A stretch of 64,000 nt of DNA. Source: Mytilus californianus. Its lineage: Eukaryota; Mollusca; Bivalvia; Mytilida; Mytilidae. The translations under genes were made by a program, and so were the position numbers. A model generated the notes under the pieces. That model searched no databases. It was given only the letters and a program-made list of their open reading frames with translations, and was not told the origin of the DNA. Of the stretch, positions 46,901-57,400 are shown one piece after another (the first letter of the stretch is position 1; every line of letters starts with the position of its first letter). The DNA is taken from contig NW_026262668.1 of NCBI RefSeq assembly GCF_021869535.1, positions 69,275,558 to 69,339,557 of the forward strand. The letters are read 5' to 3'.

Positions 46901-49900
46901 ACATGTGACAGACGTGTAAGCCTGTCGACAGACTGGTGAACACGTGACAGACTTGTAAGCCTGTCGACAGACTGGTGAACATGTGACAGACGTGTAGGCC
47001 TGTCGACAGACTGGTGAACATGTGACAGACGTGTAAGCCTGTCGACAGACTGGTGAACACGTGACAGACTTGTAAGCCTGTCGACAGACTGGTGAACATG
47101 TGACAGACGTGTAAGCCTGTCGACAGACTGGTGAACATGTGACAGACGTGTAGGCCTGTCGACAGACTGGTGAACATGTGACAGACGTGTAGGCCTGTCG
47201 ACAGACTGGTGAACATGTGACAGACGTGTAAGCCTGTCGACAGACTGGTTACTATATACACAATATGGTGAACATGTAAACGGATTTGTGGACATATACA
47301 CAAATTGGTGGACATGTTCACAGACTACTGAACATAAAGACAGACTAATGGACATTTAGACAGACGAGTGGCCATGCAGAAATATACTGAGATTTGTAGA
47401 TACGTGGTGAAATCACCATACTATCTGGCATGCACACGTAAGCGGACACAGACGGCTGCACAAACTTAAAGTTCAATGTTTAATGTAGGTTAACTCCTTT
47501 AAATAAGTATTATACCAATGTCCGTTTTTCAGGATGTTAAATATATGAAAGGATGGACAATTTCAACCTATCATATACCAATATTAATGGGTGGCAATTT
47601 TATCAAACAATATACATTTGTACATGTATCAATGGGTCATAATATCCTAATGAATATTAAATAAAATTAATCCTGCGGTGAAAGTGTTAATCTCTAAAAT
47701 TTTTACAGTGGTATTTTATCATCAACAGTAAATATGAGAACACATTTTCTTGTAAGCCGTACGAATAAATCGAATTTTTGGACAGAGTCAATACTAGTAA
47801 ATGAACGGGATATTTATCGAATGCAAACGGCACCCCTGTAACAAAAAATAGGTGCCCCACCCCTACTCCCCGACCCCAGACCTTTCATGTGACATGCGCC
47901 GTGTCGACAAAACGAACACAATTTGTACCCAATATTTTTCTATTGAACCTAAGCCGAAATACAGATTATTTTAGCATTCCAGGAATCAATCATTTCTTAA
48001 GAAAATGCGAAAAATATATGCAATAAATGGCCATAATTTGATGTAAATATATACATATATATAGTAAAATCTATATTGTGGGGGGAAATATGGGCATGGG
48101 GGAAAAGTGGCTATATGTATACGTATTGTCAATTTTCCGCGGGGGGAGAATGGCAATGATCCAAAATTTCCCCGGGGAAAAAATGAGATCATGGCAGTTT
48201 TTCCCCCGGGGAAAAAAACTGGCATGGGGGAAAATGGCTATATAACACCGGTCGTCGATCTGAGTCCAACATATAGCTATATTGTATGTATAAGCGGCAA
48301 TATATAAAGTAGCACAGAAAAAAAAACAGTTTAACGATGGAAATTTAAAATTCAAAATTTGTCGTTGTTTTAACATGTAGCACTTTAGTTCTTGCATTTG
48401 ACCAATTGCTAAGCAAGGATATATCAACTGTATTTTCAAAGAAGTGATAACATTTGTCAACAAAAGTTGCAGGTTTTTGTAATTAAACCATACAAAACAC
48501 ATATTTTTAATGAAATGTCCATGCAGTCTGAAGACATTAGAGACAATTGAATATTATAATTATGCAGCTAAAATCACATTTGTTTTTTGTACTTTTCTAA
48601 ATACTTGATATGCATGATAATAGACTATGTATAACTAAATCTGGAAGGTTTATAGTTCGATCTTTTTAAGACAATGATACATTAATTCTTTATTACTTTT
48701 ATGCAATTGAAGATCTTGTTACTCTCAAATTGCTCGGTCACTGACGTGACCTCGCATAAATAGTACACCAAAGCTATTCATAACATAACAGTAACTTATC
48801 GATGAAAAAAAAAATGCAAAAAAGAAAATAAGAACTAACTATTATCGTCGTCAGCCTTTAGAACTGCCTCATATTCGCTGTTTTCCAATATTCCGTCATG
48901 ATTCGTGTCAAGACGAGCAAACCCTTTAGCTACCAATACATTCAAATCATGTCCATGGACATGAACCTGACTGTAAAAAATAGTAATGCATTAGAGCATG
49001 GGGCTTTCCCATGGGTCATTTTTCTACAATATTGTGTTACTGCAACACATATGCTATAACCCTAAATTACTCATATGTAACCAACTAAAAATATATACAT
49101 TTTTACGACATACAATAATAAAATCTTTATGTAGATTTCAAATCAATAACTATAAGTAGATGATGAACTGTCAAATTGGCAGAGGGATATTTTCATCAGC
49201 AGAACAATGTCAGGGGGAAACATACACTGCAGAAGTATTGACTTTCCATTGAAAGTATCCTAGTAGGATGTACTTTCTGGAATCACTTGCTATTTATTCA
49301 AATGAAATTTATAAGCAGTCGTTTTGGTTGACTATATGTAGATATTGTCTTCAATACTGATCATGTTCGCTTTTTCAATTTCTGTTATTTTTCTGTTGAT
49401 CTTGTATAGTTTTCGATGAGTAACACAACGGTTGACATTAGTTGAGCAGGATCTGCTTATCCTTCCGGAGCATTTAAGATCACCCCTAGTTTTTGGTGGA
49501 GTTCGTGTTGTTCAGTCATTAGTTTTCAATGTAGTGTTTTTGTGAACTTGTTGGTCTTTTCATCGTCTTTCGTTTTATTTTGTTGTCATAGTGTTGTCAG
49601 TTTCCGTTTTTTCTTAAGAGTTTTGAATGTTCTATTGGTATGTATAGCCTCTTTTTTCAAGAAAATAACACTTTTTGCAAGATTTTCAAGATAGTATACA
49701 AATACTAGAATTTTATCCCTATGTTCTATTTTTAGCCATGGTGACCATGTTGGATCATCGGACATATTTTCTTCAATCAGATACTCTATTATACTTATAT
49801 CCCTACCGTTATTATCTTAGGATGATTGTGGCCAAGCTAAGATTTAAAAAAAGAATTAGAGATGGCAATGAAACAGTTGAGCTAAAAATACAATAATGAC

Positions 49901-49957
49901 TTACCAATAAGCATATCCAAAAAGTAGGGATAATACGACAAGCAACTGCATGGTGAT
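43625..49957 (-). CDS. Secreted four-EF-hand protein, paralogue 2
   Basis: Coding exons, in gene order, are 49905-49951, 48840-48970, 45452-45604, 44929-44975 and 43625-43669 (423 nt, 140 aa). The signal peptide is MQLLVVLSLLFGYAY, followed by CQVHVHGHDLN. EF loops are D37-E48, D57-E68, D88-E99 and D108-E119, all with canonical acidic ends. Cys66 (loop 2) and Cys93 (loop 3) match those of the paralogues. The tail LMKHLGHVDHGHQG is His-rich. A splice acceptor (gttttag) sits six bases before ATG. A candidate 5' UTR exon ends at gatctag|gtgagtgc near 51247. The donor after the first EF exon is the less usual gttagt. The array at 46385-47450 lies in the intron between loop-1 and loop-3 exons. A calcium-binding secreted product is inferred; its partner is unknown. 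Confidence 0.88.
43948..43996 (+). repeat. (TA)n(TG)n microsatellite
   Basis: atatatatatat followed by about 16 TG dinucleotides. A separate AT run lies 220 bp to the left (43704-43732). Confidence 0.95.
44327..44385 (-). mobile_element. SINE-like element, short reverse fragment
   Basis: gatagttgtctaattggaaa and tcataccacatctacttatt are reverse-complement matches to the start of the attgccaatgagacaact family. Confidence 0.5.
45960..46290 (+). repeat. Intronic repeat with ggacgtcga motifs and G/C runs
   Basis: Several ggacgtcga-type motifs, an attagaggccgatataatcggcc palindrome-like core, and gccattttccgggggg, ttttccccctc blocks. Related blocks recur at 48070-48260. Confidence 0.5.
46385..47450. 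repeat. 39-bp minisatellite with degenerate ~20-bp flanks
   Basis: Fifteen near-identical 39-bp units between about 46666 and 47250, each with cctgtcgacagactggtgaa and catgtgacagacgtgta. On either side the array grades into looser ~20-bp gacagactggtg-type motifs. The unit length is a multiple of three, so the reverse strand stays open for 325 codons (46378-47355). I regard this as a by-product, because it lies in an intron and has neither gene context nor a domain. A variant unit (cacgtgacagacttgtaa) occurs twice, 117 bp (three units) apart, suggesting block duplication. Confidence 0.9.
48070..48260 (+). repeat. Intronic repeat with paired G and C runs
   Basis: Alternating ggggggaaa, ttccccgggg and ttttcccccggggaaaa blocks form short local palindromes. 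Related to 46140-46260 in the same intron. Confidence 0.5.
49440..49665 (+). mobile_element. PLE family B 3' UTR fragment in intron 1 of paralogue 2
   Basis: agcaggatctgcttatcctt, cacccctagtttttggtgga and gttcgtgttgttcagtcatt match the family B tail. Orientation is opposite to the gene. Confidence 0.7.
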
Positions 49958-50034
49958 CTAAAACAAAATATCAAAGATCCAAACAATCTATAGTGCTTGA
50001 TAGTTTTACTGACAAAACATTTGTTTCGATTGTA

Positions 50035-50535
50035 GGGCGTATTCGTAAGTCCATATGGACGTATTTCTAAGTCTACATGGACGTACATTTGTATTCCCAA
50101 GTCCATATGGACGTATTTCTAAGTCTACATGAACGTATTCCAAAGTCCATATGGACGTATTTCTAAGTCTACATGAACGTATTCCCAAGTCCATATGGAC
50201 GTATTTCTAAGTCTACATAGACGTATTCCTTAACCTATATAAGTGTATTCCTTACTCTATATTGGTGTATTCCTTACTCTATGTGGGTGTATTCCTTACT
50301 CTATATGGGTGTATTCCTTACTCTATATGGGTGTATTCCTAACTCTATATGGGTGTATTCCTAATTCTGTATGGGTATATTCCTGAGTCAATATGATGTA
50401 TTCCTAAGGCTATATGGGTGTAGTCCTATTTCTACATGGGTGTATTCCTTGGTATATCTGGGTGTATTCCTTACTCTATATGAGTGTATTCCTTAGTCTA
50501 TATGGATATATTCATAAGTTTATCTGAGTGTATTT
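50035..50535. repeat. 22-bp minisatellite upstream of paralogue 2
   Basis: About 22 degenerate units of 22 bp. The left third alternates gtccatatggacgtatttct and aagtctacatgaacgtattc. The rest reads tctatatgggtgtattcctt. It lies 80 bp upstream of the signal-peptide exon, inside the presumed 5' UTR intron. Confidence 0.88.
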
Positions 50536-50689
50536 ATCTGATTAAAATACTGGATCTGACAAAACTCTATTTTCTTGGTAATTATTCAATCAGTAAATCA
50601 AATGTTATCCATCTAATTTATTAAGGTATATGTCATTGTTTACAATACTTTGAATTGTTCGAAATAACTAAGGACTGTCTTTCCCGGGA

Positions 50690-50830
50690 ATAGATTATAT
50701 TGGCTGTATTTGGAAAAACCGTTCGCAATTTTGGGTCCTCTGCGTACTTTATTTGGCTTTTTATCTTTTTTTTTAATTCGAGTGAACCGATCAGTTTTTT
50801 GTAGATATCTTTGATGAGTTTCTTTCAACA
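50690..50830 (+). repeat. Type A repeat relic
   Basis: gtcctctgcgtactttattt and the gcttttta leader, then gtgaaccgatcagttttttg, correspond to the leader and mutated core of the type A family. The GAAAC segment is lost. Confidence 0.4.
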
Positions 50831-52196
50831 CGACAAAACCAGAGGATCTCGAACATTATTTAAAACAGAAAGTAAAACTTAGCGTTGTCTGATCCTATTG
50901 AAGTCATATACTGATAGTATTCCATCTTCTGATTCTAGTACTCAATACAAATCATCATCTATAGATTTCAAGTAATTAGTGCTACATTGATGACCGGTAT
51001 ATGTTCAATATGTATGAAGTCTAACTGTTTCAAAAGCAGAATACCAGACAAAATGCATGTACATTGGGAGAACTCGACAATAAAATATACGATTTTTAAG
51101 ACTTATCCACTTTATAAAATACGTATCATATAGAAATAGAAAGTATGATGAGATTAATTTTTCCAAGAAACTGTAAAATTTGAAGTACAAATAAATACCT
51201 CATGCATAAATTTGAAGATATCTCGAACGATATAAATTTAGCACTCACCTAGATCCAAGTGAAGACTTACTAAGACTAGTCTAGACTATAGCTAGCATTT
51301 AAAGCTTAGTCATTAGTCTTATCTTTCATACAGGTAAATGACAAATCACGTTTTCCTTAGTTTGGTTGACGTTAGTTTCACTATCCATCATAACTAGAAA
51401 CAGTCTTCATTACCTCAAGTCATGATTCCATTGATGCTATATGTGTGTTAATATATTTTGCCTCCATATATCGATCTTTATCTAAATGCAATTGGTAGCA
51501 GAAGAGAAAAGCAATTACAGAAAAAAGTCATGCTTTATCCTTTTTATGGTCAATCGTTTGGCAGATTAAAAAGTATCCACGCCAACAAAACGAAAGAATC
51601 AGCCGTTTAAAAATTGTTAATTACTTAATAGTTATATTCTCAGAAGATGAAAGTACGCTTTTTAACAAGAAACCGTAGCTCCTTTTCAAGAACAGAACTG
51701 GTGAAGGCAAAAAACCATCATTGCGAAATCGAAAAGGAGTCCAGTCTTACAGCAAAATATAACGAGGCCGCTATATAATTGTTTAGGATATATCTCAAAT
51801 GATTATACTGCTAGCATTCGGAAGCTAATGTATTCCAGACAGCGGACAGACAAGAGAAAAGAACACTTGCTTTACTACACAATTATTTTCTATAGATCAC
51901 AAATTTGCTTAAAAATCATACTCTTATTTATCTATCTGAAAATATAATTTATATAAATGATCTCTATTATCATCAATGCCTTTAATTTGTATTTAGTGAA
52001 AATTAGTGATCAGTTCATATGAGGAATTGTTTTTATGTGTATCAGTTAAATCACATTTCATTGTGCCTGGTCATTTTTCGTTCAACGAAAATATGGATAT
52101 ATTGAGTGGGGAAACATCTAATGACTGGCCGACTTTATTGAAAGCAAGTTCAAAAGGAATAATAATATTATCATTATAAAGTATTCAATCTTTGGA

Positions 52197-52520
52197 TTAT
52201 ACTTAAAGTCATATGATACTTCAAATAAACAAAAAAGTTGAATATGTTTTATTTACTTGAATGAATAAGTTTTATTATAAAACATATGTACAAAGACTGT
52301 CTTTTAAATGAAAATCCTTAATATTATCAAAATCTTCAGAAATGAACTGCTATTGAATTATCGTCTTCCCGTACTGCTAATTCGCCGAAAGTATTTCCAT
52401 ATGCAGGGACCTCTCGTTAGAACTTCGGCAAAACCAGAAATTTAACTAGCAGTCACATTGTTCGATCATCAATCGTTGAATGAAATATTTTTTGTCGATT
52501 ATACTTTATGGGTTCATAAT
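52197..52520 (+). repeat. Dispersed repeat, copy 2 (partner 281-860)
   Basis: acttaaagtcatatgatact, aaaaaagttgaatatgtttt and atcgtcttcccgtactgcta match the ordered blocks of the first copy. It is shorter because of missing internal sequence. Confidence 0.5.
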
Positions 52521-54059
52521 AAATGCAATAAAACACGCGCATACAGGACTTGGTTTAGTACATATGCATACATTGGTTCAATAATTTACTTAATATAATG
52601 ATTACACCAAACTTGCTTCAAATCAAAACCAAACAAACTCGTTTTATATTACTTATAAATTAATAGTTTCATCATTGACATAACATGCAATAGTTGTCTA
52701 GTGATATGGTGCAGTACATTTATTATTACAAAAATTGGACTTTTTGAACCTGTTAATGATACGTGCCATACTTATTTTAAACATATTCAAAACCCATGGA
52801 AACAATCATAAAATAAAGCACAAAAGTATAAGATGTTGTAAATATGAAAACAAGGACATGTAATTTAACTAATGCATCGATGCTTTCGTTACAGAGTCTG
52901 ATAAATTTAACTTTTTAGATTTGTATTATGACGCCATTTTAGTTTGATGTTCGCCAAAAAAAAATGCAATTCGAACAAGAAAAACACCGAATTATACATT
53001 GTAATAAATCAGACAATAATTATATTGATAAGGCACGGCAATCGCCATTGATATAACGTCTGCATTATTCATTACGAAATAGTTATGTACTATGCCCCAT
53101 TAATGTCCTCTGCATGCAGATATTAAATAAGGCTAACACCGACGCATCCACCCACATGTTAAGGTCAACGCACGACAATGGCCTAAATAAAACTGTATAA
53201 TCACCAAAACCCCATTCATAATATGACCCCAAAAATTGGTTGTTTGAAGTATAACGATTCTTTAATTATTTTTTTAGTGAATTAAATCATTTTAGTTCAA
53301 CATGACGAAAGTTACAAACAATTTTTATCTGACTGTAATCCTTTGATTTACAGTCGATAACTAATGAATGATTTACATTGTATTAACGCATTTACAATTG
53401 CTCAACAACACTATAACTTTGCAATAATTGTTGACGGCATAAATTTAAGCTATTAGCTTTTGATAATCTTCATTAATCGCTTTCCATTTTCAATAAAACC
53501 GCGATTTTTTACACTTTTGTGGGTCAAATGACATGTGGTCCAATTCCTTAGCATCACCATATTATTTGATCCAAATAAAGTCATTTGTGTTACCCGAGAC
53601 CTCCTGACTTACCTTTCTCGTCTACAAAAAGAAAAGATATAACAAATTTTAAAGCAAGTCTTGGGTTTTATGCTTCTTTCCATACACTCTGAATTCTTAT
53701 AAGTTTTATAAGTAGAAAGAAGTGATATAAAGGGGGAGTCGGTGGCAAAAGAACAGAACGTAAAACGCCCACTTTCTTCACATTCTTGATGGTTTATTGG
53801 TTTAATCATGCATGTCAATTTGGTATTGCATTTGGACTTTTTGTTATACATTTTTTTGGTTGAAACAAACGAATGTATATATTGATATATTGACTTTCCA
53901 GCGACTTCGACTTTCATTAAAATGCAGCTAGTTTCGCTGAAACAGTTATGTGTCATTAATTACTTGGGACAGCGGTGTATCACCATAAAAGAATGCTATA
54001 CTTCAAATTCAACTAGACATCAATCAGGAAGTGATATTTCAATTGAGACCACTATGATA

Positions 54060-54290
54060 AATAAAATATAGAGATACGATACCCAGGAGGCAAACAAAAG
54101 TCATATAAAAGCAGACAACACCATGACCAAAAATAAAACAACAAAAACGCAAACATTGATACACAGAAACTAAAGAGTGAGCAACACGAACCCCACCAAA
54201 AACTACAGGTAAGCTCAGGTGCTCCATTTTGGTCAGCAGTTTCTGCTTCACTAGTGGCACTCGTCGTGTTACTCTTGTTATATGGACAAT
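54060..54290 (-). mobile_element. PLE family B 3' UTR fragment, reverse strand
   Basis: gcaacacgaaccccaccaaa and ctcaggtgctccattttggt are reverse matches to the family B tail, as is the right-hand cactagtggcactcgtcgtg. No RT remains. Confidence 0.7.
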
Positions 54291-54455
54291 TATCACAGTC
54301 ATTATAAAATAATGCGAACACAGCATATAACCTACATATTGTGACAGTGCATTATAGTCAACTTGAGGTCGTGGTAAAACCTGTATAGCATTAACTATAT
54401 CAACATGATAAAACAAGTGACCATTAACAATGACAACGTTAAGTTAATCTTTTAT

Positions 54456-57400
54456 TCACATGCTCTTCGTTGTATGTCCATGATCAGTAAGACCAAGATT
54501 TTTCAAAACCTGTAATAAAAAAAAAAATAAAAGGAAATGTGGTGTTTACTTCAATGAAACAGAAACCCAACGACACAAATAACCAAAAGACATCTAGAGG
54601 TCAATCAAATCAATAGACATATGTCTATACAACATGTATACTATGGATTCAATTATTTTTGTGGGTACCAATTTTCGTGGATTGAGGAAAAAAACTTATT
54701 TTTGTGGTATTTGATTTCGGGTTTTTGCCAAAGTCTGCATACAAGCCTATGGAAAATTTGTACTCGATGAACATTTAAATTCGTAGTTCACCTATACCCA
54801 CGAAATCCACGAAAATTGGTATCGAGCGAACAATAACGAATTTATAGTATGTCAAGCTCTAACGGTGTTTATTTCCATTAATCTTTTCAGTCTACAAATA
54901 TGTACCATAGGGTATCACAAGCCAAGTAGCCAGTGCTTCGGGACTGGCATGAAAATACGGATTTTTGTTTTTGAATTTTGCTGTTATAATGTTTGGGAAT
55001 TATTTTAAATTAAAGAATGTGTCGACCTAATACATAGTTCTGAATCCTTTTGTTGCATGGCTTTACTTTTTGTCCTTTTATATTTTGTCACCTCTTCAAC
55101 GTGTGTATTGGGTTTTGTAATGTTCCAATAATTTGGCCTTGAGCATTTCCAAAGAAACCTTAATTGTTGGAATGCGCATCTTTTGCAGTAAAATTGTTAC
55201 CGTAGACGTTATAACTGACATATCATAATACTTAAGCGTCATTTTTTTTAGAATAAAAACAAGCATTCAGTATTACTAATACCTCAAAGAAATCAAATCT
55301 GACCGACGAATTCATTTCAGGGACCAAAAACGCTGCAATAAATGGAATAAAAATAATAAAAAAATTCCATCTTAATCTGTATATGAAAAAAACCTCTTCA
55401 TAGATACCATGATTGAAATTTTGTTGTACGCCAAACGTGCGTTTCGTCTACAAAAGACTCACCAGTGACGCTGAAATCAAAGAAGTTTTAAAAAGGCCAA
55501 ATGATGTACGAAGTTAAAGAGCATTGAAGACCCAACATTCCTACAAGTTTTAACAAATACAGCTAAGGTTATCTATTCCTGGGGTAGAAAATCCTTAGTA
55601 TTTCGAAAAATTCTAAGTTTTGTAATGAGAATGACAACATGCATATTCTGTCTAGTGTTTCTAAAAAAAGAGAATTAAAGTTACCCAATCATCCTTTTTG
55701 TTTGTGCAAAATGTTTGATAATCACAATTGTTGGCCTTTTGTTCACAAACCACAGAAGACCTTTATAGAGGTTACGCGATCACCCCTTTCTTTATTATGC
55801 GGCATAATACATTGTACTTGTAAATCCCAATTGTTGACCTTTTGACCCCCCAACCATCGAAGACCTTTATACGGGTAATGCGATCACCTCTTTCCTCTTT
55901 TAGGAGAACATTTTGTAAATGACACTTCGTCGAGTTTTAATGTACTGCCATGGATTATAAAGTTTACACCGTATCATATAACAATCTGAACTTTATTTCT
56001 CAGCTGTGATTATGTAGAACAGGAGGGAATTTCAATGAGAAAATGTTTCCAGTCTAACGTGATTGTGAACCTAGGGATAACGTTCGTAGTTTAATAGTGT
56101 AGATGTCATGTTAAAAAATGACATTCATTTATACAAAGAATAGAAAAGAAAAACATTAATTTATATGGAATAACGCATGTGCAATAAAATTCTCATGGAC
56201 ATTTACCTGAATGTAGAAATTTATAAACTCAATCTCTTGAAGAATTCCATCCCCTGAAATAAATAACGAACTGTTATTAAATCTGTTCTTAAAGGCTCAT
56301 TTAAAGAATAACAAAACAGAATGTTCTTAATTTATAACGAGGGATCTTTCCATAGTGACCTTTCATAACTTTTCGTCAAGAAAGACGATTTCAATGCAGC
56401 AACATACTAGCTGAACATATATGTGCAGTAAATATTTCCTAAGTGGTACCATTATACAGGACTTGAATTTCCTACGATGATTTCCTTGATAGAGGATTGG
56501 TGATTACAAGGAAACTTTTGCATCAGGGGCTCTTTATAGTAAGTTAAAGTCATTACGATTTGGTTGACTGTTAAAGAATTTCACAGAGGACCATTGATAT
56601 GTTTTTTAGATGGCGTGGCATTAATTCCGCCCTTTTCCTTGATTGTGACATCACAGAAAAATTTATCACCGTATTTCTACCTGCCCATGAGCAACACGAC
56701 GGGTGTTGTTAGTAGAGCAGGAACTTCTCATCCTTCTGGAGAATCTGTCACCGGTATTTTGGTGACGTTCGAGTTGCTCTCTATTGTCTTCTATGTGGTG
56801 TTTTGTGGACTTTTCGTACATTATATTTGGCCATGGTGTGGTTTCCTTCAACTTACGTTATTTGAATGTCACCTTAGAGTTATTTTTGGCCATGTCACTC
56901 TTCTCGTGTTTCTGTACTTCCTTGGCTTTCAAATATTTGGCTCTTAGCGTTCCTGATGAAGGTAAATCCATTAAAGCGCTTCGCACGCATACAATTTATA
57001 AAGTGTTATTTAACATTTATTATCCTGACTTTTCTCCTTTTTTCATAATAATACGATCTGAAATAAAAGGTAGTTGTAATAGATAAAATTTCACTACTCT
57101 AACATTGCATTCAAAGACGCATACAACTGGCGGACACCAAATATTTAAGTTAAAATTTACCATTTCCGTCCATGTGGTGATACGGAACCATTCCTTCATC
57201 GTGCGTTAACTTACAATCGCCGCCATTGAATTGGTTCAGTACTCCCAAAGCAATGTCGTGTGGTGACGACGAATGACGAACATACTCGTCGCAAGTTATG
57301 ATTCCGTCACCTGTTGAAAAACATTGCAATTTTGTTGACGTAAAATAATATTAGTATCTAACCAAAACTAACTATCTCTTTCAGGGCGTGCAATTTACTT

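Larger units (their letters stand above)
45605..48839 (-). other. Paralogue 2, intron 2, filled with repeats
   Basis: A 3.2-kb intron between EF exon 1 and EF exon 2. It holds two related G/C-run repeats (45960-46290 and 48070-48260) and the large 39-bp array. No exon seen. Confidence 0.65.
50536..54055. other. 5' flank of paralogue 2 and intergenic region to paralogue 3
   Basis: Contains a type A relic (50690-50830), the candidate 5' UTR exon boundary near 51247 and the second copy of a dispersed repeat (52197-52520). No coding exon seen. The 115-codon reverse frame at 53609-53956 has no domain. Confidence 0.45.
54510..56206 (-). other. Paralogue 3, last intron, with repeat relics
   Basis: Contains a MITE (54638-54850), a repeat fragment related to 44640 (54537-54610), a type C relic (55120-55215) and a reverse type A copy (55395-55515). 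No exon seen. Confidence 0.55.

Noticed and set aside
46378..47355. Long reverse-strand open frames (325 and 293 codons) with 13-residue repeats
   Set aside because: They arise because the 39-bp unit is a multiple of three and lacks stops in two frames. The array lies in an intron, has no start context, signal or domain, and grades into degenerate units.
54451..54456. AATAAA as the polyadenylation signal of paralogue 3
   Set aside because: The hexamer overlaps the stop codon, which would leave almost no 3' UTR. Probably coincidence.
56564..56947. 127-codon open frame as a membrane protein
   Set aside because: It runs through the 3' UTR of a decayed PLE copy. Similar chance frames occur in the other copies of this tail (21804, 38688, 40050, 54052).
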